DNA from: Anaerolinea sp.
GTDB lineage: Bacteria > Chloroflexota > Anaerolineae > Anaerolineales > Anaerolineaceae
DNA length: 64,000 nt
Direction: 5' to 3'
Assembly (NCBI GenBank): GCA_029975055.1
Contig: JARKPU010000074.1
Coordinates: 124,001 to 188,000, forward strand
Shown here: positions 18,784 to 27,856 of the stretch, piece after piece
How the letters are laid out: the number at the start of each line of letters is the position of its first letter
How positions within the stretch are numbered: the stretch's first letter is position 1
Program-made: the position numbers and the translations under genes
The notes under the pieces: model-generated
Databases searched by the model: none
What the model was told of the DNA's origin: nothing
Seen by the model: only the letters and a program-made list of their open reading frames with translations

Positions 18784-20196
18784 ATGCAGCGCCCCTGGAA
18801 GTGGTTCGACTACCTGCCCATCAGCGTGGAGTTCTTCGCAATCAGCGCCCGCGCGCAGACGCTCGCGCCGCTGGTGGTGCCGCTGCTCGTCCAGCAGTTC
18901 ATCGGCGAGGGTGCCAAAGGCTCGGCCTACGGGGCCATCCGCCTGTGGGCGTTGATGGCCGGGCTGCTGGCCCAGGCCGCCTTTGGCTTGGTTTCAGACG
19001 GCACCCGTTCGCGCTGGGGCAGGCGGCGGATTTACATCGCAGGCGGCACCCTCGCCGAGGTGCTCGTGCTGGGCGCGATTGGGCTGCTCGGCAAGGCGCA
19101 CGGAGCCTGGGCCGTCTGGCTGCTGGGCGGGCTGTACATCCTCTCGATGATCGCCTCCAACGCCGCCAACGCAGGCGCGCTTGGCTTCATCCCCGACCAG
19201 GTGCCGCCCAACCGCCGTGGGCTGGCCTCGGGCGTCAAGGTGCTCTTCGAGGCGCCGCTCGCGTTGATCTTCGTCGGGCTGGTCATCGGCCCGCTCGTCT
19301 CGCAGGGCCGCATGGCGGCAGCGCTCGGCGTGCTCGCTGCGGCCATGGTCGGGTGCCTGGCACTCACCTGGCTGGTGCGCGAAGGGCCTCTCAGCGGCCC
19401 CGGGCAGCCCCTGGCCTGGCAGCCGCTGCTGCGCCTGGCGGCCATGACGGCGCTGTTTTCGGGTGTCATCCTGGGGGCGGGCGCAGCTGTGCGCGCGCTG
19501 CTACCGCTCATCGAGCGCGCCGCCCTGCCGGGCCGGTTAATCGCGGCGGGCGGCACGGCGCTGCTGGCCATGGCCGCAGCGGTGGGCGCAGGGGTTTGGC
19601 TGGCGCTGCGCCTGAGCCTCGGCGCTGAGTTCAAAGCCAACCGTTCTTTCACCTGGTGGGTGATCAACCGCCTGGCCTGGCTGACGGCCTCCACCAACGC
19701 GGGGGGCTTTCTGCTCTACTACTTGCAGGAGAAATTCTCCACCTTACAGGCTGAACTGGCCGCCGGGCCGGTGGCGAAGGTGCTGCTCATCACGGGGACG
19801 GCCATGCTCGTCAGCGCGCTCGCCGGCGGGTGGCTGGCCGACCGGGCGAGCAAGCGAGCGCTCGTCGCCGCCAGCAGCCTGCTGGGGGCGCTGGGAACCT
19901 TCATACTCATCCTCGCGCCGGGGCTTGGGCTGGTCTATGCCGGGGGGGCCGTGCTGGGGCTGGGGGCGGGCCTGTTCTATTCGGCCAACTGGGCCCTGGG
20001 CACGGGGCTTGTCCCTGGCGGGAAAGCAGGTGAGTTTTTAGGCCTCTCTAACCTGGCCGGGGCAGGGGCCGGGGCGGTAGGCGCTTACCTGGGCGGCCCG
20101 CTCGCCGACCGGTTCGGCTACGAGCTGCTCCTGGTGGTTCTGGCGCTGATGTTCGTGCTCTCGAATGTGGCGCTGGCGCAAATCCGCGAACCGTAG
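18784..20196 (+). CDS. MFS transporter, probable sugar carrier
   Basis: Integral membrane protein of 470 residues with about 12 hydrophobic segments. The loop between helices 2 and 3 reads GLVSDGTRSRWGRRR, a match to the MFS motif-A pattern with the GPH/sugar-cation flavour (D..RSRWGRRR). A second copy is seen in the C-terminal half (GGWLADRASKRAL). It follows the rhamnosidase on the same strand by 145 bp, so import of rhamnosides is an attractive but unproven role. I see no clear ribosome site before the ATG; the 12-mer AGATACACACGA at 18770-18781, also found in the dispersed repeats, lies directly in front. The convergent phosphatase gene begins its 3' end at 20252. Confidence 0.85.
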   Translation: MQRPWKWFDYLPISVEFFAISARAQTLAPLVVPLLVQQFIGEGAKGSAYGAIRLWALMAGLLAQAAFGLVSDGTRSRWGRRRIYIAGGTLAEVLVLGAIGLLGKAHGAWAVWLLGGLYILSMIASNAANAGALGFIPDQVPPNRRGLASGVKVLFEAPLALIFVGLVIGPLVSQGRMAAALGVLAAAMVGCLALTWLVREGPLSGPGQPLAWQPLLRLAAMTALFSGVILGAGAAVRALLPLIERAALPGRLIAAGGTALLAMAAAVGAGVWLALRLSLGAEFKANRSFTWWVINRLAWLTASTNAGGFLLYYLQEKFSTLQAELAAGPVAKVLLITGTAMLVSALAGGWLADRASKRALVAASSLLGALGTFILILAPGLGLVYAGGAVLGLGAGLFYSANWALGTGLVPGGKAGEFLGLSNLAGAGAGAVGAYLGGPLADRFGYELLLVVLALMFVLSNVALAQIREP

Positions 20197-20251
20197 GCGC
20201 ATCTGGAGGGATGAGGGGACAGGCCCCGTGTTTGCGTACGCAATGTGTGGG

Positions 20252-21028
20252 CTAACCGTCTGCCAGCAAGGCAAGCACCTCGGGCAGCAAAACCTGCGTG
20301 GTCGCCAGGGCCTCGCGGGCGTAGATCGTCTCGCTGCCCTTCCAATCGCCAAAATAACCGCCCGCCTCGCGGAAGATCGGCGGGAACGGGCCGCAATCCC
20401 ACACCTCCATCACCGGGTCGAGCATCACCTCGGCGCGCCCGGTGGCCACCAGCAGGTAACCGTAGGCGTCGCTCCAGCCGCCGCGGTGATAAGCCGCCTG
20501 CTTGAGGCGCTCCCAGGCGGCTCGACGGCCGGTTTTATCGAAGCTCAGCGGGTCGGTGCAGGTCACCCAGGCCTGGTCGAGGCTGGGCACCGCCGAGACG
20601 CGCGCCGGGCGGCCGTTCCACCAGCAGCCCAGGCCGTCGGCGGCGGCGAGCATCTCATCCAGCGCGGGGAAGTACGCCGCCCCGGCCGCCACGCGGCCTT
20701 CCACCTCCAGGCCGATCAAGACCGCATAGAGCGGGATGCCGCGCAAGAAAGACTTGGTGCCGTCAATCGGGTCGATGATCCAGCGGTGTGAAGCCCCTTC
20801 GGCTCCCTGGCTACCGAATTCTTCACCCAGGATGGCATGCGCGGGGTATTTGGCCTTCACCCGCGCGCGGATCAGCTCCTCCGCCGCGCGGTCGGCCAGG
20901 GTCACGGGGGTGCGGTCGGCCTTATAATCGGCCTGCACGCCGGTCTGGAAATGCGCCAGCGTTTTACGCCCGGCCAGGTAGGCCGTTTCCGTCAGGAAGT
21001 CGAGCAGTTCGCGCAGGGTTTCGGGCAT
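20252..21028 (-). CDS. hisN: inositol-monophosphatase-family phosphatase, HisN type
   Basis: Mg2+-dependent phosphomonoesterase of 258 residues, cytoplasmic. Metal-site motifs are complete: GEEFG, WIIDPIDGTKSFLRG and the C-terminal GGWSDAYGYLLVATGRAEVMLDP...WD. The SFLRGIPLYAVLIGLE wording resembles HisN-type histidinol-phosphate phosphatases more than SuhB or CysQ, but members of this superfamily are promiscuous. No histidine gene is nearby. It is convergent with the MFS gene and shares the strand with the GGDEF-EAL gene 24 bp upstream, so the two may be cotranscribed. The physiological substrate is therefore not certain. Confidence 0.85.
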   Translation of the reverse strand: MPETLRELLDFLTETAYLAGRKTLAHFQTGVQADYKADRTPVTLADRAAEELIRARVKAKYPAHAILGEEFGSQGAEGASHRWIIDPIDGTKSFLRGIPLYAVLIGLEVEGRVAAGAAYFPALDEMLAAADGLGCWWNGRPARVSAVPSLDQAWVTCTDPLSFDKTGRRAAWERLKQAAYHRGGWSDAYGYLLVATGRAEVMLDPVMEVWDCGPFPPIFREAGGYFGDWKGSETIYAREALATTQVLLPEVLALLADG

Positions 21029-21052
21029 TGTGGGCGGTTCCTCCGGCGCGAA

Positions 21053-23551
21053 TCATACCACACCCGTTTCGGGCAGGTCTGCTTCCGGCTGGAAGGCACG
21101 CTCCTCTTGATGCGGCTTGCAAAGAACTTCCTCGATCTTTTCTTTCCCCATGGGACGATAAAACAAGAAACCCTGCGCAAAATTGCAGCCCAGGCGGCGG
21201 AGCTGCGCCAGCTGGGCCGGGGTTTCCACCCCCTCGGAAACCGTGCGCAGGTTCAGCCCGCGCGCCACCGACATGATCGCCTCGACCATATCCAGGCGGG
21301 TTTCCGAATCGACCGACCAGACAAAGCTGCGGTCGATTTTTATCGTGCGAATCGGGAAAGCCCGCAGGTATCCCAGCGAGGAATACCCCGTGCCGAAATC
21401 ATCCAGCATACACTCGATGCCGATTCCCGTGAGGGCGTCGAAGACGGCTGTTGCGGCCTGCGTGCTGGCCAGGAAGACCGATTCGGTGATTTCCAGCTTC
21501 AGGTTGCGGCTCTGGAGCATGTTCTGGCGCAGCACCTCTTGCACCAGGTCGATCAACCCCGGGGCGAGGAACTCGCTCGAAGAAACGTTGATGCTGATGT
21601 AGCTTTCCGGCGAGACCAGCCCGCTGTGAAGCCAGCGGGCATATTGCCGCGCAGCCCGTGAAAGCACCCAGCGCCCGATGGGAAGGATCAGCCCGTTCTG
21701 CTCGGCCAGGGGGATAAACTCGGCCGGTGGAACCTGCCCGCGCCGCGGGTGATTCCAGCGCAGCAGCGCCTCGAACCCAACGATCTGCTCATCCTTCAGC
21801 GAGACGACCGGCTGGTAAACCAGGTCGAACTGGTCGTCATCCAGCGCGCGGCGCAGGTCGCGTTCGGCCTGCATGCGGTCGAGCGCCTCGGCGCGGTAGG
21901 CCGGATCGAACAGCTTAAAGCGCGAACGCCCCTCTTCCTTGGCTTTGTACATGGCGATATCTGCGTCGCGCAGAATTTCGGTCGGGTTGATGTACGAGCC
22001 AAGCTGGGTCACCACCCCGATGCTGGCTCCGAGATAGACCTCCTGACCCCGGGCGGAGAAAGGCTTCTTCAGCTCGGCCATCAGGCGCTCCGCCGCGCGC
22101 AGCGTCCCTTCGGCGCCGTTCGTTTCCGGCAGGTAAATGATGAACTCATCTCCGCCGAGGCGCGCCACCACGTCGTTCGAGCGCAGGCAGTCGCGGATGC
22201 GCTGCGCCACCTGCACCAGCACTTCGTCTCCGGCGACATGCCCCATGCTGTCATTGATGAGTTTGAAGTGGTCGCAGTCCAGGAACATCACCACCGAATG
22301 CGCATCCGGCCGGTCGCGCGCGGTTAGAATGGCATTTTGCAGGAAATCCATCAGATAGGTGCGGTTGGGCAGGCCGGTCAGGTGGTCGTGGTTGGCTTCA
22401 TAGCTGAGGCGCACGCGCGCTTCCTGATGAGCGATGATTTGCACCTCCAAAGCCTTATTGGCCTGCTGAAGCTCTTCCGATTGATCCTTGACGAGTTCCA
22501 GGGCTTTGTTCAGGCGGAGGTTGAGGCGCTCATTCTCGGCCAGCGAGATGATCTGCCGCACCATGATCATCACAATCATCAGCCCGGTGAGCGCCACGTT
22601 GGTCTCGAAGCTCCACGGAAGCCCGTTGTAATGGCTGGGGATCAGCAGGCCAAAGACAAACAGCATCCAGATATACGGCATGTAGCTTTCCCAATGCACG
22701 CCATGCTGCTTGAGGCTCCGGCCCATAGCCTCGCGTGAACCGGCCGTCCGGGCGGAGTTGATCTGCAGCAGGCCGGCCCACCCGACAATCACATAAGCCA
22801 GCAGCCAGGCGTTATCCAGCAGCTTGCCGCTCATGTAGGTGCCGGCAAGCGTCTGCATGCTGTAGATCGTATCGGCAGCGCAGTAGATCGCGCTGCTGAG
22901 CGCCAGGAGCAGCACCGGCAGGCGGTCGAACTCGTTCGGGCGCATATAAATGAGCGCCACGCTGGTGGCAAACAAGAGAATATCGCCGATCGGGTAAGCC
23001 AGCGTGAGCACCTGCGTGAGCAGGGGTTCAGTTCGGATGGTGGCATAAACCGGGAAGATCATGAAGTGCAGGATGATCAACGTTCCAGCCAGCAGGATCG
23101 TCCCAAGGTCGAGCAGCGATTTGATGATATCCGGCGAGCGGGGAGCCTGCTTGGGGTAGACCAGCATGCCGATGAAGAACAGGAAGTAATACGTGACGTA
23201 TGCCGCATCGGCAATGGAGGGATACGGCAACACATCGTTGCGGATCTCGATCCAGGCCCAGATCGTATCGCCCACCCCGCTCACCAGGATGCCCGCCGCG
23301 AAGATCTGCCAGGCCAGCGCCAGCTGCCGCGAGCGCCGCGCTGCCTGCCGCGCCGCCGCGAACAGCGTGACGCTGACAGCCATACAAACGATTGGGAAAA
23401 GAATGTCGGAAAGAATCGCCTGCAGGTTTTCGTCATGCACAAAGTAGGTGATCGAAAGCCCTACGGCAATAATTCCGAGCGAGATGATCAACGGGAGAAT
23501 ATACCAGCGATTCCCGGCCTTGCGTTCCAACATTTCCATTGCACCTGCCAT
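21053..23551 (-). CDS. membrane-bound GGDEF-EAL cyclic-di-GMP protein
   Basis: Signalling protein of about 832 residues that can make and/or degrade c-di-GMP. The N-terminal third has about eight or nine hydrophobic segments beginning with WYILPLIISLGIIAVGLSITYF, then a short coiled region. The GGDEF domain has an intact RLGGDEF, preceded five residues earlier by RSND, a complete RxxD product-inhibition site. The EAL domain has FEALLRW, KLEITES, LDDFGTGYSS, IKIDRSF and the final QGFLFYRPM, so both activities look possible. The start is uncertain: I use ATG 23551, and TTG at 23563 with GAGGA before it is an alternative. Longer forms would run into the divergent icd gene. The hisN-like gene follows. 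Confidence 0.88.
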   Translation of the reverse strand: MAGAMEMLERKAGNRWYILPLIISLGIIAVGLSITYFVHDENLQAILSDILFPIVCMAVSVTLFAAARQAARRSRQLALAWQIFAAGILVSGVGDTIWAWIEIRNDVLPYPSIADAAYVTYYFLFFIGMLVYPKQAPRSPDIIKSLLDLGTILLAGTLIILHFMIFPVYATIRTEPLLTQVLTLAYPIGDILLFATSVALIYMRPNEFDRLPVLLLALSSAIYCAADTIYSMQTLAGTYMSGKLLDNAWLLAYVIVGWAGLLQINSARTAGSREAMGRSLKQHGVHWESYMPYIWMLFVFGLLIPSHYNGLPWSFETNVALTGLMIVMIMVRQIISLAENERLNLRLNKALELVKDQSEELQQANKALEVQIIAHQEARVRLSYEANHDHLTGLPNRTYLMDFLQNAILTARDRPDAHSVVMFLDCDHFKLINDSMGHVAGDEVLVQVAQRIRDCLRSNDVVARLGGDEFIIYLPETNGAEGTLRAAERLMAELKKPFSARGQEVYLGASIGVVTQLGSYINPTEILRDADIAMYKAKEEGRSRFKLFDPAYRAEALDRMQAERDLRRALDDDQFDLVYQPVVSLKDEQIVGFEALLRWNHPRRGQVPPAEFIPLAEQNGLILPIGRWVLSRAARQYARWLHSGLVSPESYISINVSSSEFLAPGLIDLVQEVLRQNMLQSRNLKLEITESVFLASTQAATAVFDALTGIGIECMLDDFGTGYSSLGYLRAFPIRTIKIDRSFVWSVDSETRLDMVEAIMSVARGLNLRTVSEGVETPAQLAQLRRLGCNFAQGFLFYRPMGKEKIEEVLCKPHQEERAFQPEADLPETGVV

Positions 23552-23747
23552 AATGTCATACAATCGTAGTTCCTCTATTGTATGCGTTATCAGGCTCCAT
23601 AAACCTACAGTTATGAAAGGTGAGCAGCAGGGATCTTTTTCGAACCGGCTTTCCCGTAGAGGAATAGCATGGTAAATATCGGATTTCATATTAAAATGAA
23701 CTCCAGAGTAGGGCATCACTGGCCGAAGAAGAACGAAAGGAGCAGCT

Positions 23748-25034
23748 ATGAGAGAAAACCCTGGCGAACGCATCCGCATGGAGGCAGGCAGGCTGGCCGT
23801 TCCGGCCAAACCGATCATCCCATTCATCATCGGTGACGGCACCGGGCCGGATATCTGGCGCGCCTCGCAGGCCGTGCTGGATGCCGCCGTCGAAAAGGCC
23901 TACCGCGGCGCGCGCAAGATTGTCTGGAGGGAAGTCCTGGCGGGCGAAAAGGCCTTCAACCAAACCGGCAACTGGCTGCCCGAAGAGACCCTGGCAACCT
24001 TCCGCGAATACCTGGTGGGCATCAAAGGCCCGCTCACCACCCCCATCGGCGGCGGGTTCCGTTCGCTCAACGTGGCGCTGCGCAAGGAACTCGACCTGTA
24101 CGTCTGCCTGCGCCCGGTGCGTTACGTGCAGGGCGTGCCCTCGCCGGTGAAGCACCCCGAATACGTGGATATGGTGATCTTCCGCGAGAACACCGAAGAT
24201 ATCTACACGGGCATCGAGTTCGAGCAGGGCACCGAGGCCAACACGGCCTTCAAACGCCTGCTGCAAGAGCACTTCCCTAAGGAATATGCCAAGATCCGCT
24301 TCCCCGATTCCTCCGGTTTTGGCATCAAGCCCGTCTCGAAGGAAGGCACGTTCCGGTTGGTGCGCGCCGCCATCCGCTACGCGCTCGAAAACAAGCGCAA
24401 GAACGTCACCCTGGTACACAAAGGCAACATCATGAAGTATACCGAAGGGGCCTTCCGCAACTGGGGTTACGAGCTGGCCGAGAGTGAGTTCGCCGAGCAG
24501 ACCTACACCTGGGCGCAGTGGGAACGCACCAAGGCCGCCCGCGGTGAAGATGCGGCCAACGCCGAGCAAGAGGCCGCGCTCAAAGCCGGCAAGCTGCTCA
24601 TCAAAGATGTCATCGCCGACATCGTCTTCCAGCAGACGATCACCCGCGCGCGCGATTTCGACGTGCTGGCCACGATGAACCTGAACGGCGATTATCTTTC
24701 GGATGCGCTGGCCGCGCAGGTGGGGGGCATCGGCATTGCCCCGGGCGGGAACATCAATTACACCACCGGTCACGCCGTGTTCGAGGCCACCCACGGCACG
24801 GCCCCCAAGTATGCCGACAGAGACATGGTGAACCCCGGCTCGGTGATCCTCTCCGGCGAGATGATGCTGCGCTACCTGGGCTGGGGCGAAGCCGCCAACC
24901 TGGTGGTCAAAGGGCTGGAGGGCGCCATCAAAGCCCGCACGGTCACCTACGACTTCCACCGCCTGATGGAAGGCGCCACGCTGTTGAAGTGCTCCGAGTT
25001 CGGCCAGGCGATCATCCACCACATGGAAGATTAA
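23748..25034 (+). CDS. icd: NADP-dependent isocitrate dehydrogenase
   Basis: TCA-cycle enzyme oxidising isocitrate to 2-oxoglutarate, 428 residues, closely resembling the Escherichia coli Icd type. The substrate loop GGGFRSLNVALRKELDLYVCLRPVRY includes the serine that is phosphorylated in E. coli. HGTAPKYADRDMVNPGS carries the Lys-Tyr pair that defines NADP preference, reinforced by VTYDFHRLMEG (Tyr and Arg contacting the 2'-phosphate). The closing KCSEFGQAIIHHM is also E. coli-like. AAAGGAG precedes the ATG. A second, different isocitrate dehydrogenase-like gene lies 1.1 kb downstream on the other strand. A terminator follows at 25117-25144. Confidence 0.95.
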   Translation: MRENPGERIRMEAGRLAVPAKPIIPFIIGDGTGPDIWRASQAVLDAAVEKAYRGARKIVWREVLAGEKAFNQTGNWLPEETLATFREYLVGIKGPLTTPIGGGFRSLNVALRKELDLYVCLRPVRYVQGVPSPVKHPEYVDMVIFRENTEDIYTGIEFEQGTEANTAFKRLLQEHFPKEYAKIRFPDSSGFGIKPVSKEGTFRLVRAAIRYALENKRKNVTLVHKGNIMKYTEGAFRNWGYELAESEFAEQTYTWAQWERTKAARGEDAANAEQEAALKAGKLLIKDVIADIVFQQTITRARDFDVLATMNLNGDYLSDALAAQVGGIGIAPGGNINYTTGHAVFEATHGTAPKYADRDMVNPGSVILSGEMMLRYLGWGEAANLVVKGLEGAIKARTVTYDFHRLMEGATLLKCSEFGQAIIHHMED

Positions 25035-25116
25035 GCTCTGCCCGGCCGAAAGCGGCGCCAACCCGGGCCGGCGAGGTATACAGTTACGCCTCTCCGGCCC
25101 GGCGGCGTTCTCCCGG

Positions 25117-25144
25117 CGTCCTTCAGGACGGGGTTTCTTTTTTT
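25117..25144 (+). terminator. rho-independent terminator after icd
   Basis: CGTCC/GGACG stem at 25117-25130 with a TTCA loop, extended by flanking C/G pairs, followed by GGG and a run of ten pyrimidines, mostly T, at 25134-25144. It closes the icd transcript. Confidence 0.7.
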
Positions 25145-25253
25145 GTGCCGAAAATATATCACTTGCGTTGTAATCCGGCGGAATCGGCTATTTTTCGTCT
25201 TCTTGGCAATCTTGCGAAGATATAATAGTGAAAGATTGTGCCGGGAGACCGCC

Positions 25254-26051
25254 ATGCACGTGCATCACAGCCCAAGAAACACCAACGAGAACCTTCGCGC
25301 GCGCGGCCAGGGGATGGTCGAATACGCGCTCATCATCGTGCTGGTCGTCATGGTCATCATCGGCGTTCTGACCTTATTTGGCCCGGCGATTAAGAATTCG
25401 TTCAGCAACATCCTGGAAGCCGTCGGCGGGCAGACGTTGACGCCCGGCCCGCCCGTCACCGACGAGCCCCCGTCCAACACCGTCGCACCGCCCACCGCCA
25501 CGCAGTCCGTTCCCGCCACGGCCGCCCCCACCGCCACCGCCTCCCCCACCGCCACGGTCACCCCCTCGCTCACCTTCACCGTTGGCCCGACCGAAACCAT
25601 CGCGCCAACCGACACCGAGGTCCCCACCGCCACGCTTACGCCCTACCCCACCGACACGCCCACGGCCACCCTCACGCCAACGCCCACCTTCACGGTGACC
25701 CCCACCTACACGCCCACCTTCACGTTTACCCCAACGGCAACGGCCACCTTCACGGCCACCGCCACGCGCACGGCCACGGCCACCCACACCGCCACGGTCA
25801 CCGCCACTCCGGTCGGCGTCATCCTCACGCTCTCGGCCGCGCGCGGGTCGAACCGCAACCAGGTCATTGCCACAGCCAGCGTCAGCGCGCCGGTCAGCGT
25901 CACCTTCACCGATTCGCAGAGCGGAGACACCCAGACGGTGTTCTGCTCAAGCACCTGCTCGGTGACGTTCATGCCCGGCAAGAACGCCGGGACGATCACC
26001 GCCGTCACGCCCTTAGGGTCAACGAAAACCGCCGCTTACCCCGCCCGCTGA
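25254..26051 (+). CDS. composite Flp-type pilin with Pro/Thr-rich stalk and C-terminal domain
   Basis: 265 residues in three parts. Residues 1-55 are a type IVb (Flp/TadE-like) prepilin: ARGQGMVEYALIIVLVVM, with cleavage expected after Gly18 so that Glu23 is at +5, and a hydrophobic helix to about 43. Residues 79-187 are a Pro/Thr/Ala-rich low-complexity stalk of PT, TAT and TPT units. Residues 188-265 form a beta-rich domain with a Cys231/Cys235 pair (FCSSTCSVTF). Ordinary Flp pilins are about 60-80 residues, so the fusion is unusual. The start ATG has GGGAG before it, and TATAAT lies at 25221-25226. No tad/cpa assembly genes are in the window. A role in adhesion is inference. Confidence 0.8.
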   Translation: MHVHHSPRNTNENLRARGQGMVEYALIIVLVVMVIIGVLTLFGPAIKNSFSNILEAVGGQTLTPGPPVTDEPPSNTVAPPTATQSVPATAAPTATASPTATVTPSLTFTVGPTETIAPTDTEVPTATLTPYPTDTPTATLTPTPTFTVTPTYTPTFTFTPTATATFTATATRTATATHTATVTATPVGVILTLSAARGSNRNQVIATASVSAPVSVTFTDSQSGDTQTVFCSSTCSVTFMPGKNAGTITAVTPLGSTKTAAYPAR

Positions 26052-26068
26052 GCCGGTGCAGGCAAGGG

Positions 26069-26106
26069 GATCGTGCAGATCAGTTTCTGAAAATTGAAAC
26101 ACGATC
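26069..26106. terminator. interrupted hairpin between convergent genes
   Basis: GATCGTG (26069-26075) pairs with CACGATC (26100-26106), enclosing GTTTC/GAAAC (26083-26087 with 26096-26100). It lies between the convergent pilin and second isocitrate dehydrogenase genes and may end both transcripts. Confidence 0.45.
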
Positions 26107-26121
26107 GGCCAGGGCGGCGCC

Positions 26122-27567
26122 TCACTCGCCGGCCCCCAGCGAAAAACCGGCCTGCCCGTCGAACGCATACAGGTTTTCGGTCTTCACCACCTCAAGACCG
26201 GCCTCGTGCAGCCGCCGGAGAAGATCGAGCACCTGGCCGTAGCCGCCCAAGGGGGCACCCTCAGCGGCCTGGAAGCGGCAGCGCCAGTGATCGGTGCGGA
26301 ACGTCTCAGGCAGGCCGCCTGGATAGACCTTCACCCCCCGGTTGGTGATCATTTTCAGCCGCAGGCCGTCGGCCCCCAGGGCTTCCACCCTGCGCCCGAG
26401 CACATCGGGGTCGCGCCCGGCGCCATCCCAATCAATGAACACATCCACCCCCACCAGGTCTTTGCGGCCGGCGGGCGGCGGCTGGAGGCGCACCTCGATG
26501 CCCGTGGAACGAAAGCGCGCGGGCTGCAGGCGCTCCGGGCCGCAGCCGAGGCGCTCGATGACGGCATCGGCAAACGCCTCGGTGCCCACCAGCTTGCGGC
26601 TCAACCCCTCACGGTAGATATCGCCGGTGTGAATTCCGCTCTCCAGCGTGCACAGCCAGGCGTTGTTGACGCGCTCGGCGGTCTCGGCCAGGCCGATGTG
26701 CACCAGCATCTGCACGGCGGCCTGGAGCAGCCCCGACGGGTTGGCGATGCCCTTGCCGGCAATATCCGGCGCGGAGCCGTGAATGGCCTCGAACATGGCC
26801 GCCTCGCGCCCGATGTTCGAGGAGCCCGCCAGCCCCACCGACCCGGCCAGCTGCGCCGCCACATCCGAGAGGATATCGCCATACAGGTTGGGGGTGACAA
26901 TCACATCCAACGTCTCGGGCAATGCCGCCACGCGCGCCGCACCGATATCGATGATCTGGTGCTCCGCCTGGATATCGGTGTACTCACGCGCCACATCCTC
27001 GAAGACGCGGTGAAACAGGCCGTCGGTGATCTTCATGATGTTATCTTTGGTCATGCACGTCACCTTGCGCCGCCCATAAGCGCGCGCATATTCAAAGGCA
27101 TAACGCACGATCGATTCGGTCCCGGGGTAGGAGATCAGCTTGAGCACCTGCGTCACCTCGCGCGTCTGGCGGTGTTCGATGCCCCCGTAGAGGTCTTCTT
27201 CGTTCTCGCGGATGATCACCAGGTCCATCAACGGGTGCGCCGTGGCCACAAACGGCGGGTAAGCCTTGCACGGGCGCACATTGGCGAACAGCCCAAGCGA
27301 CTTGCGCAGCGTGACGTTGAGGCTCTTATACCCCCCGCCCTGCGGGGTGGTGATGGGCGCTTTCAGCAGCACCCGGCTCGCGCGGATCACCTCCCAGGCT
27401 TCGGGCGGGATGCCCGAAAGGACCCCCTTGCGGTACACCGCCTCGCCCATCTCGACGACCTGGATCTCCAGCGGAGCCTCGGCCGCCGCCAGGATGCGCA
27501 GCACGGCGCGCATAATCTCCGGGCCGATGCCGTCGCCATAGGTGACACTGATGCGAATCTTCTCCAT
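26122..27567 (-). CDS. isocitrate/isopropylmalate dehydrogenase family enzyme, long Thermus/Rickettsia-type IDH
   Basis: Beta-decarboxylating dehydrogenase of 481 residues. Residues 1-335 are the conserved fold: TYGDGIGPEIM, GGGYKSLNVTLRKSLGLFANVRP (the serine-bearing substrate loop of isocitrate dehydrogenase), TKDNIMKITDGLF and NLYGDILSDVAAQLAGS. About 140 extra C-terminal residues are typical of the long IDH group. The cofactor loop reads HGSAPDIAGKGIANP, with Asp-Ile where the NADP enzymes have Lys-Tyr, so NAD+ preference is predicted. A homologous function such as tartrate or homoisocitrate dehydrogenase cannot be excluded, but the SLNVTLR loop favours isocitrate. It is convergent with the pilin and separate from icd. 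Confidence 0.82.
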   Translation of the reverse strand: MEKIRISVTYGDGIGPEIMRAVLRILAAAEAPLEIQVVEMGEAVYRKGVLSGIPPEAWEVIRASRVLLKAPITTPQGGGYKSLNVTLRKSLGLFANVRPCKAYPPFVATAHPLMDLVIIRENEEDLYGGIEHRQTREVTQVLKLISYPGTESIVRYAFEYARAYGRRKVTCMTKDNIMKITDGLFHRVFEDVAREYTDIQAEHQIIDIGAARVAALPETLDVIVTPNLYGDILSDVAAQLAGSVGLAGSSNIGREAAMFEAIHGSAPDIAGKGIANPSGLLQAAVQMLVHIGLAETAERVNNAWLCTLESGIHTGDIYREGLSRKLVGTEAFADAVIERLGCGPERLQPARFRSTGIEVRLQPPPAGRKDLVGVDVFIDWDGAGRDPDVLGRRVEALGADGLRLKMITNRGVKVYPGGLPETFRTDHWRCRFQAAEGAPLGGYGQVLDLLRRLHEAGLEVVKTENLYAFDGQAGFSLGAGE

Positions 27568-27755
27568 GAGGGCCTCTCTAGATCAATTTGGATAATTTTG
27601 ATTGTAACACGCCAGAATCGCCCCGCCGGCCCATCTTCTGCTCGATGAAGCGCCTTGAAAGACCCAGTCGCGCCATCAGCCTGAAAGACCCGCGCCCCCA
27701 ATGCGACGGCCGCCCGGCGATATGGGAGTATCATATACGGCAGACCGTGCTTCAA

Positions 27756-27811
27756 TTTTTCGATACATTGTGGGAGCTTGCCCCACAATGTACCGAAAAA
27801 GATACACACGA
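27756..27811 (-). repeat. dispersed palindromic element, copy C
   Basis: TACATTGTGGG (27764-27774) pairs perfectly with CCCACAATGTA (27782-27792), with further A/T-rich pairing out to 27756 and 27800. AGATACACACGA follows at 27800-27811. Read on the minus strand it matches copy A across the 12-mer and the whole core. It lies between divergent genes, where a terminator would make little sense. Confidence 0.75.
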
Positions 27812-27856
27812 ACCTGCGGCAAGCGGCTGTTTTAATCATTCCAGCAAGGAGACTAA

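Noticed and set aside
23552..23842. N-terminal extension of the GGDEF-EAL protein to 23842
   Set aside because: The extra 97 residues overlap the divergent icd gene and its ribosome site and show no similarity to a domain.
25374..25787. Gly/Arg-rich open frame opposite the pilin stalk
   Set aside because: It is the complement of the Pro/Thr codon repeats of the pilin.
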